From contig NZ_NKFP01000004.1 in the NCBI RefSeq assembly GCF_002215035.1, positions 993,726 to 1,057,725 on the forward strand: a stretch of DNA of 64,000 nt. The letters are read 5' to 3'. Under the pieces are notes generated by a model that was not told where the DNA came from, made no database searches, and saw nothing but the letters and a program-made list of their open reading frames with translations. This document shows, one piece after another, positions 51,874 to 61,079 of this stretch. The stretch's first letter is position 1. The number at the start of each line of letters is the position of its first letter. Source of the stretch: Leptolyngbya ohadii IS1. GTDB taxonomy: Bacteria > Cyanobacteriota > Cyanobacteriia > Elainellales > Elainellaceae. Both the position numbers and the translations under genes were made by a program.

Positions 51874-53016
51874 TTTGCGATCGTCCGGTTTATCCGCAGC
51901 GCTTCTCTCTGGACTGGCTGGACTATACCAGGGCAAAATCCGATCGCAAAAGAACAGCGTCCCCGCCGCCACGCAAATCGGAATTGCCAGCAAATTCACA
52001 AACGGGATGCTCACCAGCCCAAAGCAGACGAGCGCAAAGCCTGCACTTCCCGGCAAACTGCGGGTAATAATGCCTAGCTTCTGTCGAAACGAAGGACGCC
52101 GCCGCTCTACTGCCGAATCCAAAAAATCCAGACAGACGATCGTATCTGCGAGGATAATGCCGCCGATCGTCGCTGCCAAAGTTCCAATCCCAGGCACAAA
52201 ATTCAGCAGCAGCAGCGGTAAACCAAAGGTGAGCGTCAGAAACAGCTTATTCAGTTCGTAGCTAATTGCCCGCCCAATCTCTGTGAAGAAGCCAACGTGA
52301 ACGGTTCGCAGTTGTCCTGTCTTCAGGATTTCAATTTCCTCCGATAGCTTGCCGTACCAGGGTGCTCCCAGCAACACCCCAAACTGAAGCAGCACAAATC
52401 CCGTTAGCAGCAGTAGAACGATCGTCAAAACGACCCGCAGCAAAAACACAAAAAACCCCAGCGTTTCTCCCGGCAGGGCACTGAACCACTGAAGCAGCCA
52501 ATCCGGAAGCCGCACCGCAGGCAGATTAATTTGCCAGTTCGGTAACTGCCAGTTCGGGAGCGAAATATGGGGGAACTGGATTTGCGGCAGCGAAAGGGTA
52601 GGGAGAGGGATATTCGGGAGGGAAATTTGCGGCAGTGAGATATGGGGCAGATAGGCAGCCAAATCCGGAAGCTGAATTGGCGGAAGCTGAACCGATGGCA
52701 AATTCACTGATGGCAAATCTACATGGGCGATCGATCCTCCAACCTGCGCCCCGACCTGAGACAGTTGGGCAATCCAGCTTGGAATTCCGGCAATCAGCGC
52801 ATCGATCGCCCAAAATCCCGTAGACAGCAGCGTGGCGTAAAGGGTAATGCCCAGCACGAAGTTAATGACGATCGGAATAATCATGTATCGCCGCAGGCGC
52901 GGAGTTTTAGCAAATAGCCAGACTGCCCGCAGAGGATAGGAGGCTCCAGCAATCAGGCTTGTGGGGGCGCTGACGAGCGATCGAACGGCGGATTTAGCGT
53001 CGGGTGGCTGAGTCAT
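51850..53016 (-). CDS. EI24 family membrane protein with a long LPxxx repeat insert
   Basis: 388 residues from the ATG at 53016 (upstream codons to 53331 are open but unlikely). The N-terminal helix ([19 protein letters not shown]) and the C-terminal block ([40 protein letters not shown]) match the EI24/CysZ-like family. Between them, residues 101-173 are a run of about 14 units LPxxx or FPxxx, usually with a hydrophobic third residue ([35 protein letters not shown]). This is not part of the normal fold. Substrate of the family is debated (sulfate for CysZ). The last 24 bp overlap rluE on the other strand. Confidence 0.75.
   Translation of the reverse strand: MTQPPDAKSAVRSLVSAPTSLIAGASYPLRAVWLFAKTPRLRRYMIIPIVINFVLGITLYATLLSTGFWAIDALIAGIPSWIAQLSQVGAQVGGSIAHVDLPSVNLPSVQLPPIQLPDLAAYLPHISLPQISLPNIPLPTLSLPQIQFPHISLPNWQLPNWQINLPAVRLPDWLLQWFSALPGETLGFFVFLLRVVLTIVLLLLTGFVLLQFGVLLGAPWYGKLSEEIEILKTGQLRTVHVGFFTEIGRAISYELNKLFLTLTFGLPLLLLNFVPGIGTLAATIGGIILADTIVCLDFLDSAVERRRPSFRQKLGIITRSLPGSAGFALVCFGLVSIPFVNLLAIPICVAAGTLFFCDRILPWYSPASPERSAADKPDDRKLSAEGEL
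52498..52716 (-). repeat. LPxxx repeat tract coding region
   Basis: Codons for residues 101-173 of the EI24 protein form degenerate 15-bp units. A Leu-Pro (or Phe-Pro) dipeptide returns every five residues almost without break. At DNA level the units are diverged, so the array is old or selected. Confidence 0.85.
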
Positions 53017-53393
53017 GGGTTCTGTCGGGTTCTTAGGCGTATCTCTATCTCTATAGCATTCGTAATTCAGACAGAGAGTGAGCTGCTGTAGAGATCTCCT
53101 CACTTGGTGCAGTGTTTGGCGCAATGTGCGCTGCACGACCGACGATCGCCCTCCAAGCCTGATACCTTGAGCGTAAATCAGGTGAAAGATTGTTGATGCA
53201 GCCTCCGGGCTGCTTTTTATTGGGTGATTTTTGTGGAGTGGATTTATTGAGCGATCGCGTTCCCAGAATTTAGCCCAGAAGTTTAGCCAGAAATTTAGCC
53301 CAGAAATTAGCCCAGAACGAACCCTCTGCAACGCTGCAATTGTTCGCGATCGGGCAAAATGTATAGAAGTATGTAAGGGATTTGGGAACTGCT
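53017..53393. other. 377-bp region before trpS with hairpins and a terminator
   Basis: Besides the terminator at 53198, a hairpin is formed by GTGCA (53107-53111), GCGCA (53119-53123), TGCGC (53127-53131) and TGCAC (53132-53136). Between 53270 and 53320 a GAAATTTAGCCCA unit is repeated about four times. No gene was recognised; a short non-coding RNA or leader is possible. Confidence 0.5.
53198..53220 (+). terminator. Rho-independent terminator or attenuator 174 bp upstream of trpS
   Basis: GCAGCC (53198-53203) and GGCTGC (53208-53213) form a 6-bp stem with a TCCG loop, followed by TTTTTAT. The T-run is on the plus strand. No plus-strand gene lies between here and 51873. Confidence 0.7.
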
Positions 53394-54404
53394 ATGGCTA
53401 AGCCGCGTGTGCTTTCAGGAATTCAGCCGACGGGTGAACTGCACCTGGGCAACTATCTGGGCGCGATTCGCAACTGGGTCGAGATTCAGCAGGACTACGA
53501 CAGCTTCCTGTTTATGGCAGATCTGCACGCCATCACTGTACCCCATGACCCCACTCAGCTTGCCGCCAATACCTACAAAGTTGCGGCGATGTATCTGGCT
53601 TGTGGCATCAGTCTCGACCACGCCACGATTTTTGTACAGTCCCACGTTCCTGCCCACACGGAGCTGGCATGGCTATTTAACTGTATTACGCCGCTGAACT
53701 GGCTGGACGATATGGTGCAGTTCAAGGAGAAGGCAATCAAGCAGGGGGAAAACGTGAGTGCGGGACTGCTGACCTATCCGGTACTGCAAGCGTCGGACAT
53801 TCTGCTGTACGAGCCGGATAAAGTTCCCGTCGGCGAAGACCAGAAGCAGCACTTAGAGCTAACCCGCGATATCGCTGCCCGTCTGAACTACCTGTACGGC
53901 AAGGAGGATCAGCCCATCCTCAAACTCCCTGATCCGATGATTCGTCGCGAAGGGGCACGGGTCATGAGCCTCACGGACGGCACGAAGAAAATGTCCAAGT
54001 CCGATCCCTCGGATGCCAGCCGGATTAATCTGCTCGATCCGCCCGACGAAATTCAGCGCAAGGTCAAACGCTGTAAAACTGATTCGGTACGCGGACTCAC
54101 CTTCGACGACGCCGATCGCCCAGAGTGCAATAACCTCCTTTCTCTTTACATGATCCTGTCGGGACAAACCAAAGAAGCCGTCACCGCCGAATGTGCCGAT
54201 ATGGGCTGGGGACAGTTCAAACCCCTTTTCACCGACACCCTGATCAACGCCCTCCAGCCAATCCAGGAGAAATATCACGCCATCATGAACGACAAAGGCT
54301 ACCTGGAATCCGTGCTGCGCGACGGTCGGGAAAAGGCAGAGTCGATCGCCAACGTTACCCTGGCAAAGGTGAAAGATGCGCTGGGCTATTCCAAACCGCT
54401 GTAG
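53394..54404 (+). CDS. trpS: Tryptophanyl-tRNA synthetase
   Basis: 336 residues from the ATG at 53394. Class I signatures are intact: HLGN (17-20, the HIGH element, in QPTGELHLGNYLGAI) and KMSKS (199-203). YPVLQASDILLYEPDKVPVG is the conserved tryptophan-binding part. It charges tRNA-Trp. The length is normal for bacterial enzymes. A terminator-like hairpin upstream may mark a leader with attenuation or an unrelated small RNA. Confidence 0.97.
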   Translation: MAKPRVLSGIQPTGELHLGNYLGAIRNWVEIQQDYDSFLFMADLHAITVPHDPTQLAANTYKVAAMYLACGISLDHATIFVQSHVPAHTELAWLFNCITPLNWLDDMVQFKEKAIKQGENVSAGLLTYPVLQASDILLYEPDKVPVGEDQKQHLELTRDIAARLNYLYGKEDQPILKLPDPMIRREGARVMSLTDGTKKMSKSDPSDASRINLLDPPDEIQRKVKRCKTDSVRGLTFDDADRPECNNLLSLYMILSGQTKEAVTAECADMGWGQFKPLFTDTLINALQPIQEKYHAIMNDKGYLESVLRDGREKAESIANVTLAKVKDALGYSKPL

Positions 54405-54420
54405 TCAATATTGCTCGGTT

Positions 54421-54470
54421 CCCCCCCTCGCCCCTGGGGGCGGCAACTAATCAAGGGGAGTTAAGGGGGC
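54421..54470. repeat. G/C-rich hairpin-like element after trpS
   Basis: CCCCTCGCCCCTGGGGGCGG with GGGGAGTTAAGGGGGC downstream resembles family B in its AGGGGGC end but is diverged. It lies between the trpS stop and the next minus-strand stop. Confidence 0.4.
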
Positions 54471-54483
54471 GGGTCGGTAATAC

Positions 54484-55332
54484 TTACAGCAACAGGCTAT
54501 CCCCCTCCGGCGCATAAATTAACTCATAGTCAAAACACAGCGAATTCCGATGCCGAATCACGCTAAACCCGAATTGGGACGTGCGATCGGCGGGAAACGT
54601 TGCAATCACCAGTTCAACTAGCTTTCTCTCCGGGATTTCAGGCTGCTGCACGAAGTAGCTGCGCTTGGCAAAAAACACCTCTGCATCCTTGGGCACAATG
54701 ATGTTATTGATCCGGTGCGCATACTGAATGGGTTTAATAAAGATCTGGATGAACTCCTCCTGGTTGCGCTGAAGCCGATATAGCCGTTCATGCTGGCTCC
54801 AGCTCATTTGAAACATCATCTTCAGCAGTTCAAAGCCCAGAATATAGCTAAATACATGATTGCCCTCCTCGCTGCTGAGGACGAGCTTCAGCGCAGACTG
54901 TAGATATAGGTCGGGCTGTCGGCGGGTGTCCTGGGCAGAATGGATATAGAACTGGCGAATATAGTGCCGCAGGACGGCTTCCGTGAGCTTAGTTTCAATA
55001 TGGAACTCCCGCAGATATTGGCTCACCCGCTGCTTGGTTTCCTGATCCTCCAGCTTCTTCGACACCACCCCATCGGCGGTATAGTCATCTAAAAATTCCG
55101 CCTGTGCTTCAGCTGATGCCGCACAAATCAAATGACAGAGGGACAGCACATAGCGTCGCTGCTGCCAGGGCAAACTTTCCACCCAGGTTCGGGCGGCGAT
55201 CGGTAATTTCGAGAGAATCGGATCATTCGAGCCAGAACCCCTGCGTCGAGGCGCGATAATTCCTTCAGGAAACTCCAAATCAACGGACTCAGCAGGCAGA
55301 CCGGACGAAAACTGAGACGACGATCGATTCAT
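54484..55332 (-). CDS. Conserved hypothetical protein (282 aa)
   Basis: From the ATG at 55332 (a TTG six codons upstream is open). The N-terminal ~45 residues are disordered and charged (FSSGLPAESVDLEF, PRRRGSGSNDP). The rest is mostly helical (LPWQQRRYVLSLCHLICAAS, LREFHIETKLTEAVLRHYIR, SYILGFELLKMMFQMSWSQH), ending in a beta-rich segment (LVELVIATFPADRTSQFGFS, HRNSLCFDYELIYAPEGDSL). No family was recognised; its complete codon use and steady length indicate a real gene. The next gene upstream on this strand is pyrE, 70 bp away. Confidence 0.6.
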   Translation of the reverse strand: MNRSSSQFSSGLPAESVDLEFPEGIIAPRRRGSGSNDPILSKLPIAARTWVESLPWQQRRYVLSLCHLICAASAEAQAEFLDDYTADGVVSKKLEDQETKQRVSQYLREFHIETKLTEAVLRHYIRQFYIHSAQDTRRQPDLYLQSALKLVLSSEEGNHVFSYILGFELLKMMFQMSWSQHERLYRLQRNQEEFIQIFIKPIQYAHRINNIIVPKDAEVFFAKRSYFVQQPEIPERKLVELVIATFPADRTSQFGFSVIRHRNSLCFDYELIYAPEGDSLLL

Positions 55333-55402
55333 ACAAGGCAGTACGGACAAGGATGATCCCTAGAATGCCCGAACTGCTTTTAAGTCGATCGCACTCGTAA
55401 AT

Positions 55403-56038
55403 TTAAGCGCTGCGACGATTTGCCCAGTGCTGCTTAAGATCCTGAATCGAAAAAATCGCCTGGAAGTCCAGATTTTGCTGCTGATAAAGCTCCGCGCCCC
55501 CCTGATGCCGATCGACCAGGGAAATCACCTGCGTCACCTGATAGCCTGCCTGCTTTAACCGATCGACCGCTTTCAGAGCGGATTGTCCCGTGGTTACCAC
55601 ATCCTCCAGCACCACGACTGGACTGCCCTCCGGCAACGGCAAGCCTTCAATATATGCCTGTGTCCCGTGCCCTTTCGCTTCTTTTCTGACAATCAACGGC
55701 GCGATCGCCCGTCCCGCATAAGCTGCTGCCACACTGGTCGCAGACACGATCGGATCAGCCCCCAGCGTCAGTCCTGCCACCGCTACCGTATCCGACGGCA
55801 ACATCGACAGCACGACCCGACCCACCGCCACACTTCCCAGCGGATGCAGCGTTACCTGCTTGCCGTTAATGTAATAGTCGCTGCGCTGCCCCGAAGACAG
55901 CACAAAATCCCCTTCTCGATAGGCAAACTTGCAGAACAAATCCAGCAAATAATTCCTCAGTTCCGGCAAATCCGCCTGCGTCACCAGGGAAATTTCTTCA
56001 GGGGTTGCTTCAATCGGGGCGATCGTCATTTCGCTCAT
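55403..56038 (-). CDS. pyrE: Orotate phosphoribosyltransferase
   Basis: 211 residues. The PRPP-binding motif VVVLEDVVTTGQSAL is perfect, and GDFVLSSGQRSDYYINGKQV and GLTLGADPI are the usual orotate-site blocks; RKEAKGHGTQAYIEG is the flexible catalytic loop. It converts orotate and PRPP to OMP in pyrimidine biosynthesis. The start ATG at 56038 lies 8 bases after GAG. Downstream on the same strand is a conserved hypothetical gene. Confidence 0.95.
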   Translation of the reverse strand: MSEMTIAPIEATPEEISLVTQADLPELRNYLLDLFCKFAYREGDFVLSSGQRSDYYINGKQVTLHPLGSVAVGRVVLSMLPSDTVAVAGLTLGADPIVSATSVAAAYAGRAIAPLIVRKEAKGHGTQAYIEGLPLPEGSPVVVLEDVVTTGQSALKAVDRLKQAGYQVTQVISLVDRHQGGAELYQQQNLDFQAIFSIQDLKQHWANRRSA

Positions 56039-56155
56039 CGCTCTACAAAATCCAAATTCACAAATTCCCCTTCCACTCTCTCACACATCGCCCCTCTCCC
56101 TGCTCCCCCTCTCCCTGCTCCCTGCTCCCCCGCCCCTCATCCACCCATCCACTCC

Positions 56156-56512
56156 CTACTCCCCCTCTCTCCCCAAAACCACCCCACAATACCCGCTCAA
56201 CAACCCCAGCCGCTCCCGAATTTGCCCCTGTCGCTGAGTTGCCGTTGCCGACTGCCGAGCTGCCTTGAGAAACACGACATCCGTGGAAAGTAGGCGAAAC
56301 TGCTTGCTGATCTCCGTCTGGATCGCCTGAAGCCTGGAGGCGATCGTCGGTTCCAAATCCTCCAAGTCCAGCGGTAAAACCTGTTCCTGAAAAACCTGCT
56401 GGGCAGCTTCAACTTCAGCGACGGTGAGTTCTCCCGTACCGATGAGCTGCGTCAGCCGATCGATCGAGGCTTGCAAAACTTGAAAGGGTTGACGATAGCG
56501 ATCGGTTAACAT
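56156..56512 (-). CDS. PatD-like (heterocyst frequency control) family protein
   Basis: 118 residues, all-helical (YRQPFQVLQASIDRLTQLIG, EVEAAQQVFQEQVLPLDLED, SRLQAIQTEISKQFRLLSTD, VVFLKAARQSATATQRQGQI). The QTExxKQxRLL and FLxAARQ blocks match what I recall of PatD-related proteins of filamentous cyanobacteria, some of which do not form heterocysts. Alternative: a generic small helical protein. The last ~15 codons overlap a C-rich low-complexity tract. The gene lies upstream of pyrE on the same strand, 117 bp apart. Confidence 0.5.
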   Translation of the reverse strand: MLTDRYRQPFQVLQASIDRLTQLIGTGELTVAEVEAAQQVFQEQVLPLDLEDLEPTIASRLQAIQTEISKQFRLLSTDVVFLKAARQSATATQRQGQIRERLGLLSGYCGVVLGREGE

Positions 56513-57147
56513 TCGATTAACGGTTTTTAGGAATATGCTTGCGTGAGGGTTTCTATCTTAAGAAAGAGGCGAATTGTGATGCAGTATGCATTTTTTTAGG
56601 TTAAAGTAGTGTTAAGCGATTTAGGCGCTACTTTTGCGGTTTTCTCTTATTCTAAAAGTAAGGTATTTTCTAAAAGTAAGGTGTTGCCTGCTTTTGGGTT
56701 CGTTTTCATAATTTGCAATGCCGTTTTAGTACTGTCGTACTGTTGAAATGGTGGCTTGGGTATCGTTGCAGTTGCAAATAAAGCTATTGCTCATGATTCC
56801 AGGCATTTTTGTTCATTAACGACAGGCAATTTAGCATTTTTGACTTAATAAACAGTCCGTTGAGATGGGTTCACCACGATCGGTGGATTCATTGTTTGGA
56901 GTAGGACTCATCTGAGCAAAACTCATTTAGAGCAGAACTCAAAGCACGACTCAAGACAGGACTTAAAGTAACTGTTGAAGCAGAGGTTGCAGTAGAAGTT
57001 GCAGTAAAAGTTGAAACCAGACTGGAATCAGCTTTCACTTCAATAAATTACTTCAGCAAATTATCCTATTTCAATCTGGGTACGATGGCGTAAAATGACG
57101 CAATCCTCTATCCTTAGCCCCTCCTATCCGCTCTTTGGGCTTGATTT
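56513..57147. other. 635-bp intergenic region upstream of rel/spoT with short repeats
   Basis: TCTAAAAGTAAGGT repeats at 56651-56664 and 56669-56682. From about 56904 to 57013, GACTCAA-like and GCAGTAGAAGTT-like units repeat with periods of 12-15 bp. These are low-complexity tandem arrays. No gene was found; the promoter of rel/spoT should lie here. Confidence 0.55.
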
Positions 57148-59418
57148 ATGAATGTAGCCACCGCCACAATTCCCGACGACATCGCCTTACCCGCCTGGCT
57201 CAAGGAATGTTTGATTGAGCATCGATCTCCCCTTGCCTGTGCAGAACCCGACCCCACACCCAGCGATATTTCCCTGGTTTGTCAGGCGTTTGATTTTGCC
57301 TACTGCCTGCATCAGGGACAGAAACGCGCCTCCGGTGAACCCTACATTGCCCATCCGGTTGCCGTTGCAGGGCTGCTGCGAGATCTGGGGGGCAGTGCAC
57401 CGATGATTGCAGCGGGTTTTCTGCACGATGTGATCGAAGATACGGATGTCACAGGGGAAGAAATCGAACAGCGGTTTGGGTCTGAGGTACGGCGGCTGGT
57501 TGAGGGGGTCACAAAGCTTTCTAAATTCAACTTCTCCAGTAAAACTGAGCGGCAGGCGGAAAATTTCCGGCGGATGTTCCTGGCAATGGCGCAGGATATT
57601 CGGGTCATTGTGGTCAAACTTGCCGATCGCCTCCACAATATGCGAACGCTGGAACATCTGGCGGACGATAAGCGGCGGCGGATTGCAATGGAAACAAGGG
57701 AAATTTTCGCGCCTCTGGCAAACCGTTTGGGGATCGGACGATTCAAATGGGAGCTGGAGGATTTGTCGTTTAAATACCTGGAGCCAGACGCTTATAAGCA
57801 GATCAAGAAGCTCGTTGCCGATAAGCGCACCGATCGCGAAGCCCGTCTGGAACTGGTGACAGATACCCTGCGGGAACGGCTCGATCAGCTCGGCATTCAC
57901 TGCTACGACATTAGCGGTCGCCCCAAGCATCTGTATGGCATTTATCAAAAGATGCAGCGGCAGCAGAAAAGCTTCGAGGAGATCTACGATATTGCCGCAG
58001 TGCGGGTGATCGTCGATACGAACGATGAATGCTATCGCACCCTGGCGGTCGTTCACGATGCCTTTTGCCCGATTCCGGGTCGCTTTAAGGACTATATTGG
58101 TTTACCTAAGCCCAACCGCTACCAGTCTCTCCATACGGCAGTGATGGGTACGACGGGCAGACCGATCGAAGTCCAGATCCGGACGCTGGAAATGCACCAC
58201 GTTGCCGAATACGGGATCGCGGCTCACTGGAAATATAAGGAAGCAGGCAATAGCCATACCCGTCTTTCCACAGACGACGAGAAATTTACCTGGCTGCGGC
58301 AGCTCCTCGACTGGCAGAACGATCTCAAGGACGCGCAGGAATACCTGGACAGCGTTAAGAATAATCTGTTCGCCGATGATGTCTACGTCTTCACTCCGAC
58401 CGGAGATGTCGTCGCACTGGGTCAAGGTGCAACCCCTGTAGATTTCGCCTATCGGATTCATACGGAGGTCGGCAATCACTGTGCTGGAGCAAGGGTGAAC
58501 GATCGCATGGTGACGCTGGACACGGTGCTGAAGAACGGCGACATTGTGGAGATCATCACTCAGAAGAACTCCCACCCCAGTTTGGACTGGCTAAACTTCG
58601 TTGTGACGCCGGGGGCACGCAACCGCATTCTTCAGTGGTATAAGCGATCCCACCGAGACGAAAATCTTCAGCGGGGACGGGAAATGCTGGAGAAGGAACT
58701 GGGCAAGCGCGGCTTTGAGGCACTGCTCAAGTCCAGTCCTATGCAGGCAGCGGCAGAGCGATGTAACTACCAGTCGGCGGAAGATTTGCTAGCGGCGTTA
58801 GGTTATGGCGAAGTTACGCTCAACCTCGTCCTGAATCGACTGCGGGAAGCCATCAAAGCGACTCAGCCGATCGCCCCTGCTCCCCCTGCCGAGGAAGTGC
58901 AAACCCTGCTGATGCCCTCGAATGCTCCGGCTCCGGCGGCTCCATCCCACGGCAAGGATTCTCCCATTGCTGGCGTTGAAGGGCTGCTCCACTCCCTGGC
59001 GAAATGCTGCAATCCAGTCCCCGGCGAACCGATTATTGGCGTGGTAACGATGGGCAGTCGGGGTATTTCGATCCATCGGCAGGGCTGTAGCAACACGGAG
59101 TCCATTCCGGGCGATCGGTTGATTCCCGTGAGCTGGAATCCGGTAGACAGCAAACAAGCTCGTCCACACACCTATCCAGTGGAGGTCGAAATTGACGTGA
59201 TCGATCGCGTGGGTGTGCTAAAGGATATTCTCTCTCGTCTTAGCGACTACCGGATCAACGTCCGCAGCGCCCAGGTGAAAACTGTTCCGGGACAGACGGC
59301 AAAAATCAACCTGGGGATCGACATTGTGGATCATGCTCAGCTAGAGCGCACCTTTACACAGATTCGCAAAATGAGCGATGTGATCAAACTGCGCCGCGTT
59401 AGCGAGGTTAACGAGTAG
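57148..59418 (+). CDS. Bifunctional (p)ppGpp synthetase/hydrolase, RelA/SpoT family
   Basis: 756 residues. HD hydrolase domain (about 45-200): His69, His93-Asp94 in FLHDVIEDT, and KLADRLHNMRTL. Synthetase domain (about 240-380): HLYGIYQKMQ, RFKDYIGLPKPNRYQSLHTA and EVQIRTLEMHHVAEYGIAAH. TGS domain (about 410-470, DVYVFTPTGDVVALGQGATP), a helical part, a Zn-finger-like HSLAKCCNPVPGEPI region and a C-terminal ACT domain (YPVEVEIDVIDRVGVLKDIL). It should both make and degrade (p)ppGpp. A Pro/Ala insert near residue 585-610 is unremarkable. A 25-bp direct repeat covers the stop. Confidence 0.97.
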   Translation: MNVATATIPDDIALPAWLKECLIEHRSPLACAEPDPTPSDISLVCQAFDFAYCLHQGQKRASGEPYIAHPVAVAGLLRDLGGSAPMIAAGFLHDVIEDTDVTGEEIEQRFGSEVRRLVEGVTKLSKFNFSSKTERQAENFRRMFLAMAQDIRVIVVKLADRLHNMRTLEHLADDKRRRIAMETREIFAPLANRLGIGRFKWELEDLSFKYLEPDAYKQIKKLVADKRTDREARLELVTDTLRERLDQLGIHCYDISGRPKHLYGIYQKMQRQQKSFEEIYDIAAVRVIVDTNDECYRTLAVVHDAFCPIPGRFKDYIGLPKPNRYQSLHTAVMGTTGRPIEVQIRTLEMHHVAEYGIAAHWKYKEAGNSHTRLSTDDEKFTWLRQLLDWQNDLKDAQEYLDSVKNNLFADDVYVFTPTGDVVALGQGATPVDFAYRIHTEVGNHCAGARVNDRMVTLDTVLKNGDIVEIITQKNSHPSLDWLNFVVTPGARNRILQWYKRSHRDENLQRGREMLEKELGKRGFEALLKSSPMQAAAERCNYQSAEDLLAALGYGEVTLNLVLNRLREAIKATQPIAPAPPAEEVQTLLMPSNAPAPAAPSHGKDSPIAGVEGLLHSLAKCCNPVPGEPIIGVVTMGSRGISIHRQGCSNTESIPGDRLIPVSWNPVDSKQARPHTYPVEVEIDVIDRVGVLKDILSRLSDYRINVRSAQVKTVPGQTAKINLGIDIVDHAQLERTFTQIRKMSDVIKLRRVSEVNE

Positions 59419-59482
59419 AGGTCAGCAGGGTCAAAAGGGCAGCAAGGTCAGCAAGGCTAACGAGTAGAGGTCAGCAGGGTCA
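59409..59482 (+). repeat. 25-bp direct repeat with the rel/spoT stop codon, period 49 bp
   Basis: The block starting TAACGAGTAGAGGTCAGCAG is at 59409-59433 and 59458-59482. The first copy contains the stop codon TAG (59416-59418). Between them AGCAAGGTCAGCAAGG adds a further small repeat. Confidence 0.9.
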
Positions 59483-59527
59483 GCGAGAGAGAGGTCGTTC
59501 AACCCGACTGAAACAGATTTCACCAGA

Positions 59528-60385
59528 CTAAGCCTGTGCTTTCCGACGAACGGGGCGCTTCTGCGGTAAAGCCATTCCCGTCCAGGCAATGCCCCCAAAG
59601 CCGATCGCTAAAATCAGCGCTGTCAAAATGGTATGGAGTCTCAGCTTGCGCGTTTCTGCCGTGATGCGATCGCGCTGTTGCTGCTGCTCCGCTTTAATTT
59701 CCTCCAGTCCTGCCTGCTGTGCCTGGGTCAGTTCTTCTTCTAGAACAGAGGGATCCTTTTGAACGCGCTGCACTAGATCGAGAAGCTGCTGAAGTTCGGT
59801 CTGCTGTTCGGGGGATAGCGAATTCTGGGAGGAATCCTCTAGCTGCGCGCGAAATGCCTGACGCTGAGCAGAATCGGAAATAAGAAGATTGATCTGTTCC
59901 CGCCGCTGATCGAGACGATCGTTCAATGCTTGTTCTGCCTGCTGTGCCTGCTGATTCAGGTTGCGGGTTGCGCTTGCGCTTGCCAGCCGACTGCTGTTGA
60001 AGTAGAGGGGCACCATCAGCAGAAATAGAATGCAGTAGCACAGGGAGAGGAACGTAATGCTGCTGACAAAGGGAGACTGCGCCGATCGTTTGCCTGCTCT
60101 CTTACTTGCCTTCTTGCCTGCCGGACGATCCGCGATCGGACTGGGAGAAAAACTGGGCGAGAGCGACTCAATCCATACTCCTAACAACAGCAACGCAAAC
60201 CCAATCAAAGGAATGGGACCATACAAAATCCAGCCGCGAATCAGCGCTGTAAGCCACTCCTGATCTAAAAAATTGGGGGGAATCAGAAGAACCAGGCAAT
60301 CTGCGATCGAACCCATCACCATCAGTCCGCCAATCAGTTTCAGGATCAGGGCAGCATAGCCTGTAGGAGATAAAACAGCTTTCAT
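59528..60385 (-). CDS. HpsJ family membrane protein
   Basis: 285 residues from the ATG at 60385. Helices: about 12-35 (LILKLIGGLMVMGSIADCLV), 52-72 (GPIPLIGFALLLLGVWI), 107-126 (FLSLCYCILFLLMVPLYF) and 252-272 (LHTILTALILAIGFGGIAWT). Between helices 3 and 4 lies a ~110-residue coiled coil rich in Gln/Glu (NLNQQAQQAEQALNDRLDQR). This layout is that of HpsJ (also HpsJ-B), linked to hormogonium polysaccharide export in filamentous cyanobacteria. The family has no known enzymatic activity. Confidence 0.75.
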   Translation of the reverse strand: MKAVLSPTGYAALILKLIGGLMVMGSIADCLVLLIPPNFLDQEWLTALIRGWILYGPIPLIGFALLLLGVWIESLSPSFSPSPIADRPAGKKASKRAGKRSAQSPFVSSITFLSLCYCILFLLMVPLYFNSSRLASASATRNLNQQAQQAEQALNDRLDQRREQINLLISDSAQRQAFRAQLEDSSQNSLSPEQQTELQQLLDLVQRVQKDPSVLEEELTQAQQAGLEEIKAEQQQQRDRITAETRKLRLHTILTALILAIGFGGIAWTGMALPQKRPVRRKAQA

Positions 60386-61079
60386 GGGGGTTTCGTAGAG
60401 GTAGGGCATCCTCTAAGGTTCCCGAAAGCAGCTCGAACGCACCAGTGAATTAGCAGCGATCGCGTTTGTGGACACATAGAAGCCAGCGCAATCCTGCTTC
60501 CATACAGCATTTCCGCATAACGCTATCGTTTCGATTCAATATCGTCTACAGCAATCCTTTGCAGGATTTGAACGGGGTGCAGGGGTTCCCTGCCTGGGGG
60601 CGCAGCCCCCACCCCCTTGTTCACAACCTACTTGTGAACGCTGTATGTAAATGAAAGTAATCATTTACCTTAGCTCAAAATGAAACTTCTATGAAACCAC
60701 CCAGCGAGGGGTGTTGGCTAGACCCGGAATCCACGAGAATATTACGGATAAATACGGTTGCTAAGCTGCTCTTTTAGAGGAATATTTTGCAGCTAAAGAT
60801 ATATTGTATAGAAAAGGGGATTCTTCCCCCAAACCTGTAGACAGGTCACAGCCTTCTGAAGAGATGCGGTGTTCCTTAGATGGAATTGAGGCTCCGGTTT
60901 GCCGAATGCCGTGGTGAAGCTACTAAGCAGGAACTTTAAAAAGGCGCCTAATCTTAAAAGTTTCAACGAAACTTCCGTGAAATCACTGCCAATGCGAACC
61001 AAATACACGTACGCTTTTATACAGATTGTAGAAAAATCTGTTGCCTTCAGCCGTTCATCTGTCAAGCCGCACACAAAGA
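60386..61079. other. 694-bp intergenic region with element A (copy 2)
   Basis: This divergent region between hpsJ-like (minus) and the sugar transferase (plus) contains the MITE-like element at 60547-60645. The rest is AT-rich with no recognised gene; opposing open frames at 60793-61123 have no coding character. Confidence 0.5.
60547..60645. repeat. MITE-like dispersed element A (copy 2), 99 bp
   Basis: Ends TACAGC (60547-60552) and GCTGTA (60640-60645) are inverted repeats. The body shares AGCAATCCTTT, GGGGTGCAGGGG, a central GGGGGCGCAGCCCCC hairpin and CACAA...CTTGTGAA with the copy at 12323-12425. Confidence 0.85.

Noticed and set aside
53017-53220. Yfr1-type small RNA upstream of trpS
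   Set aside because: CCTCAC appears near a hairpin, but the conserved ACUCCUCACAC core is absent.
57187-58056. 289-codon frame opposite rel/spoT
   Set aside because: Antisense shadow of the HD and synthetase domains.
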